Origin: Cytobacillus gottheilii
Lineage (GTDB): Bacteria > Bacillota > Bacilli > Bacillales > Cytobacillaceae
Assembly: GCF_001636345.1 (NCBI RefSeq)
Contig: NZ_KV440945.1
Span: 3,305,354 to 3,369,353 of the forward strand
Direction of reading: 5' to 3'
Length of the DNA stretch: 64,000 bases
Shown here: positions 42,701-52,125 of the stretch, piece after piece
Position numbering within the stretch: position 1 is the stretch's first letter
Layout: each line of letters starts with the position of its first letter
Translations under genes and position numbers: made by a program
Notes under the pieces: model-generated
What the model was told of the DNA's origin: nothing
Databases searched by the model: none
The model's input: the letters and a program-made list of their open reading frames with translations, nothing else

Positions 42701-43392
42701 TTTGGCTCCTTTATGACGTAGCCTACTCCCCGGATCGTATGAATAAGGGAGGGCTCTCCTGCTGGTTCAATTTTTTTGCGGACATAGCGAATATACACAT
42801 CAACCACATTTGTATCACCCATGAAATCGTAGCCCCATACAGCCTCTAATATTTGATCTCTGGACAGCACCTGTCTCTTATTGCGAAGCAGGAATGATAA
42901 AAGATCAAATTCCCGCGGTGTTAATTCAATTTGTACATCCCCTCTAATCACTTCTCTTGTCTTTTCATCGATTTTCAAATTTTCTATTTCTAAAGTATCT
43001 ATTTGTTCTTCATTTTGTTCACTCTGTTTGTTGCGCAGTGCAACCCGGACTCTTGCAAGCAGTTCTTCAATTTGAAAAGGCTTTGTAATATAATCATTTG
43101 CACCTAAATCAAGTCCAGAAACTTTATCCTCCACCGAACTTTTGGCCGTAAGAAGGAGCACAGGTGTAGATTTATTCCCTGCTCTGATTCTGCGCAGCAG
43201 TTCAATTCCGCTTAGTCCCGGCAGCATCACATCTAGCAGGATTAAATCCCAGTTTTCTGTTCTGAATTTTTCCAATCCATCTAAACCATCAAACACCTTG
43301 GTCACTTCATATCCTTCAAATCCCAGTTCCAATTCAAGCAAGCGCGCAATTTTCACTTCGTCTTCAACAACGAGTATTTTCTCTTTCGCCAC
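42697..43392 (-). CDS. YkoG-like OmpR-family response regulator
   Basis: The 231-aa regulator has a receiver domain (ILVVEDEVKIARLLELEL, Asp in DLILLDVMLPGLSGIELL near residue 53, Lys in YITKPFQIEELL) and an OmpR winged helix (LTPREFDLLSFLLRNKRQVL, NVVDVYIRYVRKKIE). It is the first gene of a regulator-kinase-PepSY transcript. Its targets are probably the PepSY genes. Confidence 0.9.
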   Translation of the reverse strand: MAKEKILVVEDEVKIARLLELELGFEGYEVTKVFDGLDGLEKFRTENWDLILLDVMLPGLSGIELLRRIRAGNKSTPVLLLTAKSSVEDKVSGLDLGANDYITKPFQIEELLARVRVALRNKQSEQNEEQIDTLEIENLKIDEKTREVIRGDVQIELTPREFDLLSFLLRNKRQVLSRDQILEAVWGYDFMGDTNVVDVYIRYVRKKIEPAGEPSLIHTIRGVGYVIKEPK

Positions 43393-43478
43393 CAGGTCTG
43401 CCTCCCCGCCATCTCTTCATATCTTTAGACTAGCAGAAACATTTTTTAAAATCCATTTCTTATTGCATTAAAAAGACC

Positions 43479-43507
43479 AAAAAAAAACACCAAGCAAGGC
43501 TGCTGGT
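43479..43507 (-). terminator. Terminator of the DUF3889-like gene
   Basis: On the minus strand CACCAGC pairs with GCTTGGTG-type sequence (CACCA/TGGTG core), followed by nine Ts. Confidence 0.7.
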
Positions 43508-43599
43508 GAGGCGGTTTACAAATATAGAAAAACGAATGCCCTTTCATGCAATCTCAGCAGAATTACATTGAAAAAACATTCGCTGGAAACAAACAATCC

Positions 43600-43914
43600 C
43601 TATTTCTGTTCTTCAACGGTCAGGCTTAACGACTTATTATCACTAAGCAAATGAGTGACTTTAACTAGAATGGTTTTGTCTTTACCGTTCTCTTTTACAA
43701 TGAAGACAAAAGTGTCCATTACTTCTTCTTCCGTCAATTTTCTGCGGCCGCCGTATTTATACTCTACTACTGCCTCGCCAGGATAATCCTCTTTCACAAC
43801 AACTGTTGCAATTCTTCCGTATTTTTCATAATCCGGCTTTTCTTCCGCATGGACAGGAAGAGCTGCATTTATTATGAAAAAAAGTGCTAATAACAGGACG
43901 GATAATCGTTTCAT
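43600..43914 (-). CDS. Small exported protein, DUF3889/YqzG-like
   Basis: The 104-aa protein has a signal peptide (MKRLSVLLLALFFIINAALP, cut near VHA-E). The mature 80 residues are beta-rich: YGRIATVVVKEDYPGEAVVE, then YGGRRKLTEEEVMDTFVFIV. This resembles the DUF3889 family (YqzG in B. subtilis) of unknown extracellular function. The start is ATG 43914 after GGAGGT. It is monocistronic. Confidence 0.7.
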   Translation of the reverse strand: MKRLSVLLLALFFIINAALPVHAEEKPDYEKYGRIATVVVKEDYPGEAVVEYKYGGRRKLTEEEVMDTFVFIVKENGKDKTILVKVTHLLSDNKSLSLTVEEQK

Positions 43915-43971
43915 GCGTACCTCCATATGTTTGTCATTGCCTTTATTTTTTCAAAAAATGTATTTTTTATG

Positions 43972-44967
43972 TCAACGATTTTCCTTTTCGATCATTTTTC
44001 TCGCTTCATTTGCCAGGAGGATGCCGACATGCTGATTCCTTTCCCATTCCTCATAGAGCTCGCTTATGGGCGGAGCACGATCTTCGACCAGCCTGCATAT
44101 CTCAATGGTCATGGCTGGTTTGCGGAATTCTGTTATAAACCAGTCTTTAAAGCCACCTCCTACAGCTTCAGCGGAGGGCTCAGATAATGGGTATCCTGTT
44201 AATTCTGCTACTTCATTTGCAATAGCCCGATCTCTTGCAGAATGAGCATCATTATGATAATCCCAGAAAATTTCCTGCCCGGAAGAATGGTATGCCACTG
44301 CAAGCTCTGGATTTATTTTATTCACAAAACGAACAAGCGCTTTTACTTCCGCAGCTTCAATTGGATGCTCTCCTTTATAAAATTGCCAGGAAGGCTTTTC
44401 AGATCCCGTCTGCAATTCATCCCAGCCTGAAGGATATTGCCTATTCAAATCAATTCCAATTCCATTCGCTTTCCAGCTTGTAAAATCAGAACGGCCATCA
44501 TTCATTTCAAGCAGTCTTGCATGAAAACCTTTTGGAAAAGCATCTATTCCTTCCTGCTGCAGGACGACTCCATCAGGATTCAGCATAGGAATAAACCAGA
44601 TAGAGACCTCGTCTAAGAGGCTGTATGAATATCCTCCAATCCCTTTTTTCTGCTGATAGGCATAGGCATAATCCTCCATCATTTTCATTGTTAAGCTTGT
44701 TGTCAGCCATTCACGCCCATGATGGGAACCAACAATAAGAATATTATGTTTTCCTTCGCCTAGTCTTACAGCATAAAGATTCCGCCCAAATGATGATTTG
44801 CCGAACTTCTTAACCTTGATAAAACGGTATTGCTTTTTCATCTTTTTCAAATCTTGTTTCAAAATATCGTAATGATATGGAACATAAGGATTAATAATAG
44901 CAACTTTTGCCGCTATGCCTCCCGTTAAAAAGAATAAAGCAAATAGTATTAGCACAATTCGTTTCAT
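43972..44967 (-). CDS. Exported M14-family zinc carboxypeptidase
   Basis: The 331-aa enzyme has an N-terminal signal or anchor (IVLILFALFFLTGGIAA). M14 metal ligands are visible: HxxE in VGSHHGREW near residue 83 and the third His in AVAYHSSGQE near residue 225. Substrate residues are in NGIGIDLNRQYPSGW (Asn-Arg pair) near residue 170, and the catalytic Glu is in AMTIEICRL near residue 295. M14 proteins of this bacterial type often cleave gamma-D-Glu-diaminopimelate bonds in cell-wall peptides, but there is no LysM domain here. The substrate is therefore open. Confidence 0.86.
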   Translation of the reverse strand: MKRIVLILFALFFLTGGIAAKVAIINPYVPYHYDILKQDLKKMKKQYRFIKVKKFGKSSFGRNLYAVRLGEGKHNILIVGSHHGREWLTTSLTMKMMEDYAYAYQQKKGIGGYSYSLLDEVSIWFIPMLNPDGVVLQQEGIDAFPKGFHARLLEMNDGRSDFTSWKANGIGIDLNRQYPSGWDELQTGSEKPSWQFYKGEHPIEAAEVKALVRFVNKINPELAVAYHSSGQEIFWDYHNDAHSARDRAIANEVAELTGYPLSEPSAEAVGGGFKDWFITEFRKPAMTIEICRLVEDRAPPISELYEEWERNQHVGILLANEARKMIEKENR

Positions 44968-45134
44968 GAAAAAATCCTTCCTCTTTCATTTCATTTTTAC
45001 CTTCCGCAAAAACAAAAAGCTTATACAGGTAAAAGTTGAAAAGCCCTGTAAACATGGATGACCAACATTTACTGAGAAATAAAACATTAAGTTGACATAC
45101 ACTATTATCAACTCCTGAAAGAGGAGGCAAGATG

Positions 45135-45389
45135 ATGAATAAAGTTGATTATGACCGCGCCTTGTATTACACCCATCGTTCTGAATGGGATAACTTGTTA
45201 ATATTAATGGTTCGTACACACGATCAGTTTCTTTCAAAAAAAATTGAGCATTTCCTGCATGCTTATAATTTTGAAAAAGACTACACAGTAGTAGAAAGAA
45301 ACTTATATTCTTTACTGAGATATATTGACCATGCCAATGAATTGTCTGCGGAACATATTCTTGAACATACAGAAGCACATTCTATATAG
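45135..45389 (+). CDS. yhdB: YhdB-like small protein
   Basis: The 84-aa soluble helical protein contains KVDYDRALYYTHRSEWDNLL and HDQFLSKKIEHFLHAYNFEK. Size and pattern fit the Bacillus YhdB family of unknown function. GAGGAGG precedes two ATGs; the second (45135) has the better 7-bp spacing. It converges with the yhcZ-like gene across a shared terminator. Confidence 0.62.
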   Translation: MNKVDYDRALYYTHRSEWDNLLILMVRTHDQFLSKKIEHFLHAYNFEKDYTVVERNLYSLLRYIDHANELSAEHILEHTEAHSI

Positions 45390-45401
45390 GCGAATTCCAC
45401 C

Positions 45402-45434
45402 AAAAAAACACGAGCGTTGCTGCTCGTGTTTTTC
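45402..45434. terminator. Bidirectional terminator
   Basis: AAAACACGAGC pairs with GCTCGTGTTTT around GTTGCT, with A- and T-runs on each side, between convergent genes. Confidence 0.88.
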
Positions 45435-45439
45435 TTGCG

Positions 45440-46081
45440 TTAATACTTATGTATTCCAAGCCGCACCGCCAGCAGTGCTGCTTGTGTGCGGTCTGTTACC
45501 TGAAGCTTAGATAGGAGGTTGGAGACATGTGTTTTGACTGTTTTTTCTGTAATAAAAAGAGCTGCTGCGATTTCTTTATTGCTTTTGCCTGCAGCAATTT
45601 CCCGCAATACATCCTTTTCTCTTTTGGTAAGGACATTTAATTCATTCTGCTCTGATTGACGCTGGCTAAGCTGTTTAAGCAAATGTGCAGTTGCTTTTGG
45701 ATGAATTTCATTTTCTCCCTTTACAAGCTTTTCAATGGCTTGCACCAGCACATCTGGCTGAACATCTTTTAACTGATATCCAGCTGCGCCTGCTTCAATG
45801 GCAGGGATTACATGGTCTTGATCAGAAAAGCTCGTAAGGATCATGATTTTAGAGGGCAATGATCTCTTAGTAATTTCCCTCGTAGCCTCAATGCCATTCA
45901 TGACAGGCATATCAAGGTCCATTAAAATAACATCTGGCTGAAAAGCCTCGGCCATCGAAACTGCTTCTTGTCCGTTTGAAGCTTCTCCGATGATTTCAAT
46001 GTTTTTTTGTGTTTTTAAGAAGAACGCCAGACCGCGTCTGACAATATGGTGATCGTCTGCAATTAATAACCGAATGGCCAT
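45440..46081 (-). CDS. yhcZ: NarL/LuxR-family response regulator (YhcZ-like)
   Basis: The 213-aa regulator has a receiver domain (LLIADDHHIVRRGLAFFL, Asp in DVILMDLDMPVMNGIEA near residue 53, then Thr/Ser and Lys positions) and a LuxR helix-turn-helix (LTKREKDVLREIAAGKSNKE, LFITEKTVKTHVSNLLSKL). It starts 12 bp after the kinase stop. The pair corresponds to YhcY/YhcZ of B. subtilis, whose stimulus is unknown. Confidence 0.88.
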   Translation of the reverse strand: MAIRLLIADDHHIVRRGLAFFLKTQKNIEIIGEASNGQEAVSMAEAFQPDVILMDLDMPVMNGIEATREITKRSLPSKIMILTSFSDQDHVIPAIEAGAAGYQLKDVQPDVLVQAIEKLVKGENEIHPKATAHLLKQLSQRQSEQNELNVLTKREKDVLREIAAGKSNKEIAAALFITEKTVKTHVSNLLSKLQVTDRTQAALLAVRLGIHKY

Positions 46082-46093
46082 TTTTTCAACTCC

Positions 46094-47212
46094 TTATGAC
46101 AAGGGCAATGTAATGATAATGTCTGTTCCATCACCTGGTGAGCTTTTCAGCTGGAAGGAACCTTGCATCTGTTCAGCACGCTCTTTCATGCTTTTTAAGC
46201 CAAGTGATGGAATCAATGCTTTTTGATCGTAATGAAATCCTGTACCTTCATCTCTTATCTGAAAAAAGATACTTTCTGAATCTACTTCACATACTAAATA
46301 AACATCACTCTCTCCAGAGTGCTTCTTGCTATTTGCCAGTGCTTCCTGGCCGATTCTCCATAATGCTGCTTCCATCTGTTCTGACAAACATATAAGACCT
46401 TGCACTGTAGTATGAAGCCTTATGCCAATCATTTCACTATAGGTCGTTAGAGCAGAGATTAAGCCATTTTCAAGTCCATGCGGTTTTAGCTGCCAGATCA
46501 GAGCTCTCATTTCTTGTAAGGCTTCCTGTGCTAAATCTTGAATATATGTAAATGTTTCTTTTGTTTCTGTGTTTTCTGCGATCTCTGCTCCTCCTCTTGC
46601 TGTTAAACTCAAGGAAAACAGCAATTGATTAACAGAATCATGAAGATCGCGGGCAAGACGATTACGCTCAGCTGATAGTGCAGCTTCCTGCTCAAGCCGT
46701 GTAAGATGTATTCTCTTCAATGCTGTTCCAATTTGAAATGCAACCGACTCTAACAGTGCAAGCTCACCGTCATTAAAAGTCGTTTTTTCAGGTGTTCCTA
46801 CATTTAGAATGCCAAACCGTTCGTTTCCGGCACGAAGCGGTACAGATGCATGATGTGTAAGCCCGTTTGTATGCTCCACTTTTTCAGCCAGTATTTTTTC
46901 AATTCGTTTGCAGCCCATAATATTTGTAGCCTCACACAGATGGCCATTTTTATATTTATTAAGACACCAGCAGTCTCCTGAACACATTCGGGCAGTGTTG
47001 TTTCGCGCCAGCGCCCTTGGCAGATTCACAGCTGCAGCCAGCTCATGATTTCCATCCTCATCAATTAAAAAAATCCATCCTGTCTCGAGCTCAGTAATAT
47101 GAAGCAGCCTTTCGAGAACATTTTTGAGAAGAGAATCTACATCAGTGCCAGTGTTTAAAAGCTCAGCAATCTCCTTTAAGGTTTGTAATTCATGATCTCT
47201 TTTCTCTTTCAT
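46094..47212 (-). CDS. yhcY: GAF-domain sensor histidine kinase (YhcY-like)
   Basis: The 372-aa soluble kinase has a GAF domain (residues about 20-170), a HisKA_3 dimerisation domain with RLARDLHDSVNQLLFSLSL near residue 185, and a short ATPase domain (IGQEALANSKKHS, FQIRDEGTGFHYD, LGLKSMKERAEQMQG). The GAF domain contains an unusual cysteine cluster ARMCSGDCWCLN..GHLC..GC near residues 77-101, suited to bind a metal or Fe-S cluster or to sense redox. Start ATG 47212 is 5 bp after GGGGGAG. It phosphorylates the YhcZ-like regulator downstream. Confidence 0.87.
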   Translation of the reverse strand: MKEKRDHELQTLKEIAELLNTGTDVDSLLKNVLERLLHITELETGWIFLIDEDGNHELAAAVNLPRALARNNTARMCSGDCWCLNKYKNGHLCEATNIMGCKRIEKILAEKVEHTNGLTHHASVPLRAGNERFGILNVGTPEKTTFNDGELALLESVAFQIGTALKRIHLTRLEQEAALSAERNRLARDLHDSVNQLLFSLSLTARGGAEIAENTETKETFTYIQDLAQEALQEMRALIWQLKPHGLENGLISALTTYSEMIGIRLHTTVQGLICLSEQMEAALWRIGQEALANSKKHSGESDVYLVCEVDSESIFFQIRDEGTGFHYDQKALIPSLGLKSMKERAEQMQGSFQLKSSPGDGTDIIITLPLS

Positions 47213-47346
47213 CATAACTCCCCCTGTTATAGCTAATTCCATTATAAAACGTTTCTGTACCGCTTGCGTTCGAAATTAGGAGGAATTTTATACATCAAAA
47301 GTCGTAGATTGCTGCAAAAATGGGGCTGAAAAAAAAACAAAAAAGC

Positions 47347-47375
47347 GTCCAATAGTCAAATGATGACTATTGGAC
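47347..47375 (-). terminator. Terminator of pgcA
   Basis: GTCCAATAGTCA and TGACTATTGGAC form a perfect 12-bp stem around five bases; on the minus strand it is followed by GCTTTTTTG. It lies 7 bp after the pgcA stop. Confidence 0.92.
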
Positions 47376-47381
47376 ACCCAA

Positions 47382-49118
47382 TTATTTTGCTAATACCTGC
47401 AATTTATTTTCAACATTCTTCATAAATGACTCTTTTATCTTGTCTAATTTCTCACTGCTGGCTTCAAAGGAGTCTGCCGTGATGCCAAAGTAGAACTTAA
47501 TCTTTGGTTCGGTTCCGGATGGACGAAGACAAATCCATGTGCCATCTTCAAAAAAGTATTTGATAACATTTGATTTTGGCAGCGATATTTGATTTTCTGC
47601 TCCATCCAATTCTGTACGAATGCCTGTTAAATAATCCTCAACTGCATTTACCTTTATAGTTTCTAATTCTGTTAAAGGCTCAGAACGGAATGATGATAAA
47701 ATTTGCTGAATGGTTTCAGCACCTTCTTTTCCTTTTAAAGTTAAAGACTCAAGTCCTTCCATGTAGTATCCATGTGTCTCGTATATTTCTATAAGAACAT
47801 CATAAAGTGATTTGCCTTCCTTCTTATAAAAGGCTGCTGCTTCTACAGCTAGCAGTGCTGCCTGCACAGCGTCTTTATCCCGCGCAAAATCACCAATTAA
47901 ATAACCATAGCTTTCTTCATATCCAAACAAGAATTTATATGTACCTTCATATTCATTTATTTTTTCGGCAATGAATTTAAAGCCTGTCAGCACATCTTCT
48001 GATTTCACTCCAAAGGAGGCTGCTACCTTGCTTCCAAGCTCTGAAGTAACGATTGTTTTCATCATGATGCCATTGTCTGGAAGCGTTCCTTTCGCCTTTT
48101 TCTGCGTCAGTACATAGTGCAGCAATAACGCACCAGTTTGATTTCCGCTTAATAGCGTATATTCTCCATCCTGCACCTTCACCGCAACACCGATACGGTC
48201 AGCGTCTGGATCCGTGGCAATTAATATATCACCATTCACGCGTTTCCCTTCCTCAATGGCAAGGAGAAATGCAGACCTTTCCTCAGGGTTTGGACTAGCT
48301 ACAGTTGAAAAATTAGGATCAGGCAGTTCCTGTTCCTTAACCGTATAAATATGTTTATAGTGAAGAGATTGGAGACCATTGCGAACAGGTTTATTCGCAG
48401 TGCCATGAAGCGGCGTAAAGACAATCTTTATATCAGAATCCTCTCCCAGATGCGGATGCTCGGAAATCGTCATAAGCTTCTGATTGTAGGCCCGATCAAT
48501 ATTTTCACCGATCATGGTAATGAGTCCTTGTTCTTTTAACTCATTTTCATCATTTACTTCAATCGTAAGTTCATTTTCAATTTCATTAACCTTGCCGATG
48601 ACCTCATCTGCTGCTGCAAGACCAAGCTGTGCACCGTCTGGTCCGTAAACTTTATAGCCATTATATTCAGGCGGATTATGACTAGCTGTTATAACAATAC
48701 CTGCAAACGCATGCAAATATCTGACTGCAAAAGACAGCTCTGGAGTTGGTCTTAGCCCATCAAAAACATAGGTCTGGATTCCGCGGGTTGCCAATGTTTT
48801 CGCAGCCTCCATCGCAAATTCAGGCGACATATGTCTGGAATCGTAAGCAATTGCTACTCCGCGATGCTTGGCTTCTAATCCTTGTTCTTCTATGTATGCA
48901 GCCAATCCTGCTGAAGCCTTGCGAACGGTATAGATATTCATGCGGTTTGTGCCAGGCCCAATAACACCGCGCATGCCACCCGTTCCGAATTCTAATTCCT
49001 TATAGAAGGCATCTTCTAAAAGCTTTTCATCTTGTTTTAAATTTTGGAGTTCAAGCTTTAAATCTTCCTGTACTTGCTCAAATTGACTCCAGCGTTCAGC
49101 TTTCTCTTTCCATGTCAT
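47382..49118 (-). CDS. pgcA: Alpha-phosphoglucomutase
   Basis: This 578-aa enzyme interconverts glucose 1-P and glucose 6-P for UDP-glucose, teichoic acid and glycolipid synthesis. It has the catalytic phosphoserine loop [20 protein letters not shown] near residue 143, the metal loop [10 protein letters not shown] near residue 300, the sugar loop GYEESYGYL near residue 400 and the phosphate loop [13 protein letters not shown] near residue 530. The length fits B. subtilis PgcA (YhxB). A strong AGGAGG precedes the ATG and a perfect terminator follows the stop. Confidence 0.95.
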   Translation of the reverse strand: MTWKEKAERWSQFEQVQEDLKLELQNLKQDEKLLEDAFYKELEFGTGGMRGVIGPGTNRMNIYTVRKASAGLAAYIEEQGLEAKHRGVAIAYDSRHMSPEFAMEAAKTLATRGIQTYVFDGLRPTPELSFAVRYLHAFAGIVITASHNPPEYNGYKVYGPDGAQLGLAAADEVIGKVNEIENELTIEVNDENELKEQGLITMIGENIDRAYNQKLMTISEHPHLGEDSDIKIVFTPLHGTANKPVRNGLQSLHYKHIYTVKEQELPDPNFSTVASPNPEERSAFLLAIEEGKRVNGDILIATDPDADRIGVAVKVQDGEYTLLSGNQTGALLLHYVLTQKKAKGTLPDNGIMMKTIVTSELGSKVAASFGVKSEDVLTGFKFIAEKINEYEGTYKFLFGYEESYGYLIGDFARDKDAVQAALLAVEAAAFYKKEGKSLYDVLIEIYETHGYYMEGLESLTLKGKEGAETIQQILSSFRSEPLTELETIKVNAVEDYLTGIRTELDGAENQISLPKSNVIKYFFEDGTWICLRPSGTEPKIKFYFGITADSFEASSEKLDKIKESFMKNVENKLQVLAK

Positions 49119-49175
49119 TCACCATCAGCCTCCTAAAAAAAATCCATATGTATGCTTATTACATTCGCTAAAACA

Positions 49176-49255
49176 AACAGAAATCCTTTTGAATCTGTCC
49201 CTGAATTTGTGACAATTCATGACAGAACCAAAAGGATTAAACATGCATTTCTGTT
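49176..49255 (-). terminator. Long nested hairpin after yhcX
   Basis: Four helices nest on one axis: AACAGAAAT/ATTTCTGTT, CCTTTTG/CAAAAGG, TCTGTC/GACAGA and TGAATT/AATTCA with small bulges, about 28 paired bases in 80 nt. On the minus strand TTTGTTTT follows, so it can terminate yhcX, but it is far larger than an ordinary terminator. Confidence 0.7.
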
Positions 49256-49261
49256 TTAATT

Positions 49262-50800
49262 TTACTTTTTATATTCAATTCTGTAAACATCATGACGGCG
49301 ATCTTTTAAGTGAAGGACCGTACCGTCCTGACGCTGTCTTCTTAAAACTTCCAGGTCTACATCACCAATCTGAACCATTTCGATATTTGCGTTGGCTTCA
49401 CCAATAATTCCGTCTCTGGCAAATTCCACGTCAGATGGAGAAAATATACCGGATTGCGCATACTGGATATCCATATTATCAGCTTGAGGCAAATTGCCGA
49501 CAGTACCAGAAATTACGGTATAGATTTGATTTTCGATGGCACGTGCCTGTGCACAATAGCGTACTCGTAAATACCCTTCCCGATTGTCAGTACAGAATGG
49601 TGTAAAGATGATATTTGCTCCTTTATCTGTGGCAATACGGGCAAGCTCTGGGAATTCAATATCATAGCAGATTTGTATAGCGATCTTCCCGCAGTCTGTA
49701 TTAAAGACTTCTACTTCGTCGCCCTCGCTAATTCCCCACCATTTTCTTTCATTCGGTGTAATATGAATTTTATATTGCTTTTCAATGGTTCCATCCCGGC
49801 GGAATAAATACGCAATATTGTAGATCTTATCGTCATCTTCTTTTACAAAATGAGAGCCGCCGATAATATTAATATTGTAACGGACGGCTAAATCCGTGAA
49901 GAGCTGAATATAGTCCTCGGTAAACTCTGTTAATTTTCTGATCGCAAGGCTAGGCGTTTTCTCATCTAAAAAGGACAGCAGCTGTGTCGTGAAAATTTCA
50001 GGGAATACAGCAAAATCGGATTCAGCATCAGAAGCAACATCAGTAAAATACTCCACCTGATTCGCAAAGTCTTCAAATGAATTTATTTGACGCATCATAT
50101 ATTGAACAACACAGATGCGTACAGGATAACTTGTTTTGTAAAAACGTTTTGATGTAGGGCGATAATCAACGTTATTCCATTCCATTAAGGTAGCATATTT
50201 ATTGGACTGCATATCATCAGGCAGATAATTAGGGTTAATCCGCATCAGCGAAAACCCATTTAGAAGCTGAAACGAAAGGACTGGATCATAAATAATATGC
50301 AAAGAGACCTCATTCACATATTCCCTCGGGCTCATTTGGTCAGCATGTTTATGATAGTTGGGGATTCTGCCGCCAATGATTATGCTTTTTAAATTCAGGG
50401 CCCGAACTAATTCTTTTCGTTCTTCATATAACCGATGCCCAATCTTCATTCGGCGATAAGCGGGATGCACCATGACTTCAATTCCATATAGATTATAGCC
50501 ATCTGGGTTGTGATTGGTAATATAGCCATTATCCGTCACATCTGCCCATGTATGCCGGTCATCATATTCATCAAAATTGATGATAAGACTCGAACATGAA
50601 CCGATAATTTCACCATCGTATTCTGCCACAAACTGCCCTTCCGGAAAGATGCTCAAATGACTTTCCAAGTGTTCCTCTTTCCACGGGTCCATTCCCGGAA
50701 AACATTTTCCCTGAAGACTGATAATCTCCGGTATATCATTTCTTTGCATATTTCGAATAATCATCTTTTTCTCAAATCGACTTAAATCAAGCTCACTCAA
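49262..50800 (-). CDS. yhcX: GNAT acetyltransferase-nitrilase fusion (YhcX-like)
   Basis: The 512-aa protein has an N-terminal GNAT domain (residues about 10-190; VHPAYRRMKIGHRLYEERKE is the acetyl-CoA loop) and a C-terminal carbon-nitrogen hydrolase domain (residues about 220-500). The hydrolase catalytic triad is present: Glu in DFAVFPEIFTTQL, Lys in KQYKIHITPNE and Cys in IAIQICYDIEFPE. The size fits B. subtilis YhcX (about 513 aa). I choose the TTG at 50800, 8 bp after GGGAG. Relatives hydrolyse amides; the physiological substrate is unknown. Confidence 0.87.
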   Translation of the reverse strand: MSELDLSRFEKKMIIRNMQRNDIPEIISLQGKCFPGMDPWKEEHLESHLSIFPEGQFVAEYDGEIIGSCSSLIINFDEYDDRHTWADVTDNGYITNHNPDGYNLYGIEVMVHPAYRRMKIGHRLYEERKELVRALNLKSIIIGGRIPNYHKHADQMSPREYVNEVSLHIIYDPVLSFQLLNGFSLMRINPNYLPDDMQSNKYATLMEWNNVDYRPTSKRFYKTSYPVRICVVQYMMRQINSFEDFANQVEYFTDVASDAESDFAVFPEIFTTQLLSFLDEKTPSLAIRKLTEFTEDYIQLFTDLAVRYNINIIGGSHFVKEDDDKIYNIAYLFRRDGTIEKQYKIHITPNERKWWGISEGDEVEVFNTDCGKIAIQICYDIEFPELARIATDKGANIIFTPFCTDNREGYLRVRYCAQARAIENQIYTVISGTVGNLPQADNMDIQYAQSGIFSPSDVEFARDGIIGEANANIEMVQIGDVDLEVLRRQRQDGTVLHLKDRRHDVYRIEYKK

Positions 50801-51160
50801 ACATAACACTCCCTATTTTTATATACACAATTGATTTTCTTCTTTGCTAAACATCTGTTCTATGTATAATCAATTATTTCCTATACCCTCTTTTCTCAGC
50901 AATCTAACATCATTTTCTATTATTTCTATTTCTAGCATATGAATTTCATAAAAAATCTATAATTGAATTGGAAAATTATCTTTTAATCGAGACAGTTTCG
51001 TTTACTTTAAAACAGGTGGACCTTATAATTTTTACAGCAAGGAATTTTAACCAGGTTTTATCACCAAATTTAAGGCTGTTTTTGCATCTTGCGGCTCATT
51101 TAATCATTCTTCAATTATGTAAAAAATGAATCAAGACAGCCGGTCAAAAAGGAGACAAGT
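50801..51160. other. Intergenic gap upstream of the BdbC-like gene
   Basis: This AT-rich stretch between divergent genes has no open frame with a ribosome site, no repeats and no clear hairpin. Both promoters must lie here, but none matches a known sigma consensus convincingly. Confidence 0.5.
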
Positions 51161-51598
51161 ATGAACAAGTCTGTTAAAGACAAAAGGGAGAACACCCTCT
51201 TTATTGCCTGGGCAGCATCTATTATTGCCATGTTTGGCAGTCTGTATTTCTCAGAAATCAGACAGTATGAGCCTTGTGAGCTTTGCTGGTATCAGCGGAT
51301 CGTCATGTATCCATTCACGGTCATTTTAGGAATCGCTGTTGTAAAAAAGGATTATAAAATAGCTTTATATTCCATGATTTTATCAGCGATTGGCGGTTGT
51401 ATTTCTCTTTATCATTACGCTCTGCAGAAGCTGCCCTTTTTACAGGATGCCGCCCCTTCATGCGGACGAGTGCCATGCACAGGCCAATATATAAATTGGT
51501 TCGGATTTATAACAATTCCGTTTTTAGCTCTTATTGCTTTTATGATCATTTTTGTATGCAGCTTTTTGATTTGGAAACAATCGAAGGAGGAAAATTAA
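51161..51598 (+). CDS. bdbC: BdbC/DsbB-family disulfide bond formation protein
   Basis: The 145-aa protein has four membrane helices. The quinone-linked CxxC pair is in YEPCELCWYQRIVMYP near residue 40, and the second redox pair is in PSCGRVPCTGQYI near residue 105. This is the BdbB/BdbC type of Bacillus, which reoxidises a thiol-disulfide oxidoreductase. The next gene, 2 bp downstream, encodes an anchored thioredoxin-like protein that is the obvious partner. The gene is smaller than proteobacterial DsbB, as usual for Bacillus. Confidence 0.9.
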   Translation: MNKSVKDKRENTLFIAWAASIIAMFGSLYFSEIRQYEPCELCWYQRIVMYPFTVILGIAVVKKDYKIALYSMILSAIGGCISLYHYALQKLPFLQDAAPSCGRVPCTGQYINWFGFITIPFLALIAFMIIFVCSFLIWKQSKEEN

Positions 51599-51600
51599 AA

Positions 51601-52065
51601 ATGAAAAAAATCATTATTTTTCTAGCCATTATGCTGGTTTTATTCGGTGGAGTTGGCGTATTAACGTATATGCAGAATAAAGCACCAGAAGATAATGTCT
51701 ATCAGAAAGATACACTTGAGCCGGAAACATTAGCTCAGCTTGACGATCCTAATTATCAAAATATCATCCTGCCCGAAGCACTTGGGGATAAATTGGAGAA
51801 TGGCGAAGATGCAACAGTATATTTTTATAGCCCAACCTGTCAGTATTGCCAGCAAACCACTCCGATTGTGGCTCCTTTAACAGACGATATGGGGATTGAT
51901 CTTGTTCAATATAATCTGCTTGAATTTGAACAAGGCTGGGATGACTTTAATATCTCTGAAACACCTACGATTATCCAATTCAAAGATGGCGAAGAAGCTG
52001 CAAGAATTACTGGTTTAAGAGAAGAAGCTGTTTTTGAGGATTGGTTTAACGAGAATTCAATGTAA
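51601..52065 (+). CDS. Membrane-anchored thioredoxin-like thiol-disulfide protein
   Basis: The 154-aa protein has an N-terminal helix (IIIFLAIMLVLFGGVGVLTY) and an extracellular thioredoxin fold with the active site YFYSPTCQYCQQTTP near residue 80 and the cis-Pro segment SETPTIIQF near residue 122. The CQYC dipeptide differs from reducing thioredoxins (CGPC). AAGGAGG precedes the ATG, overlapping the end of the previous gene. It probably introduces or reshuffles disulfides in exported proteins together with the BdbC-like oxidase, comparable to BdbA/BdbD roles. Confidence 0.87.
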   Translation: MKKIIIFLAIMLVLFGGVGVLTYMQNKAPEDNVYQKDTLEPETLAQLDDPNYQNIILPEALGDKLENGEDATVYFYSPTCQYCQQTTPIVAPLTDDMGIDLVQYNLLEFEQGWDDFNISETPTIIQFKDGEEAARITGLREEAVFEDWFNENSM

Positions 52066-52077
52066 CTTTAAGCATAA

Positions 52078-52117
52078 AAAATCCTGCTGATGAGTGCTTC
52101 AGCAGGATTTTTTTAGC
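52078..52117. terminator. Terminator between the thiol-redox pair and yhcU
   Basis: AAAATCCTGCTGA pairs with TCAGCAGGATTTT around a short loop, followed by TTT. It lies between convergent genes. Confidence 0.87.
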
Positions 52118-52125
52118 ATTGCAGG

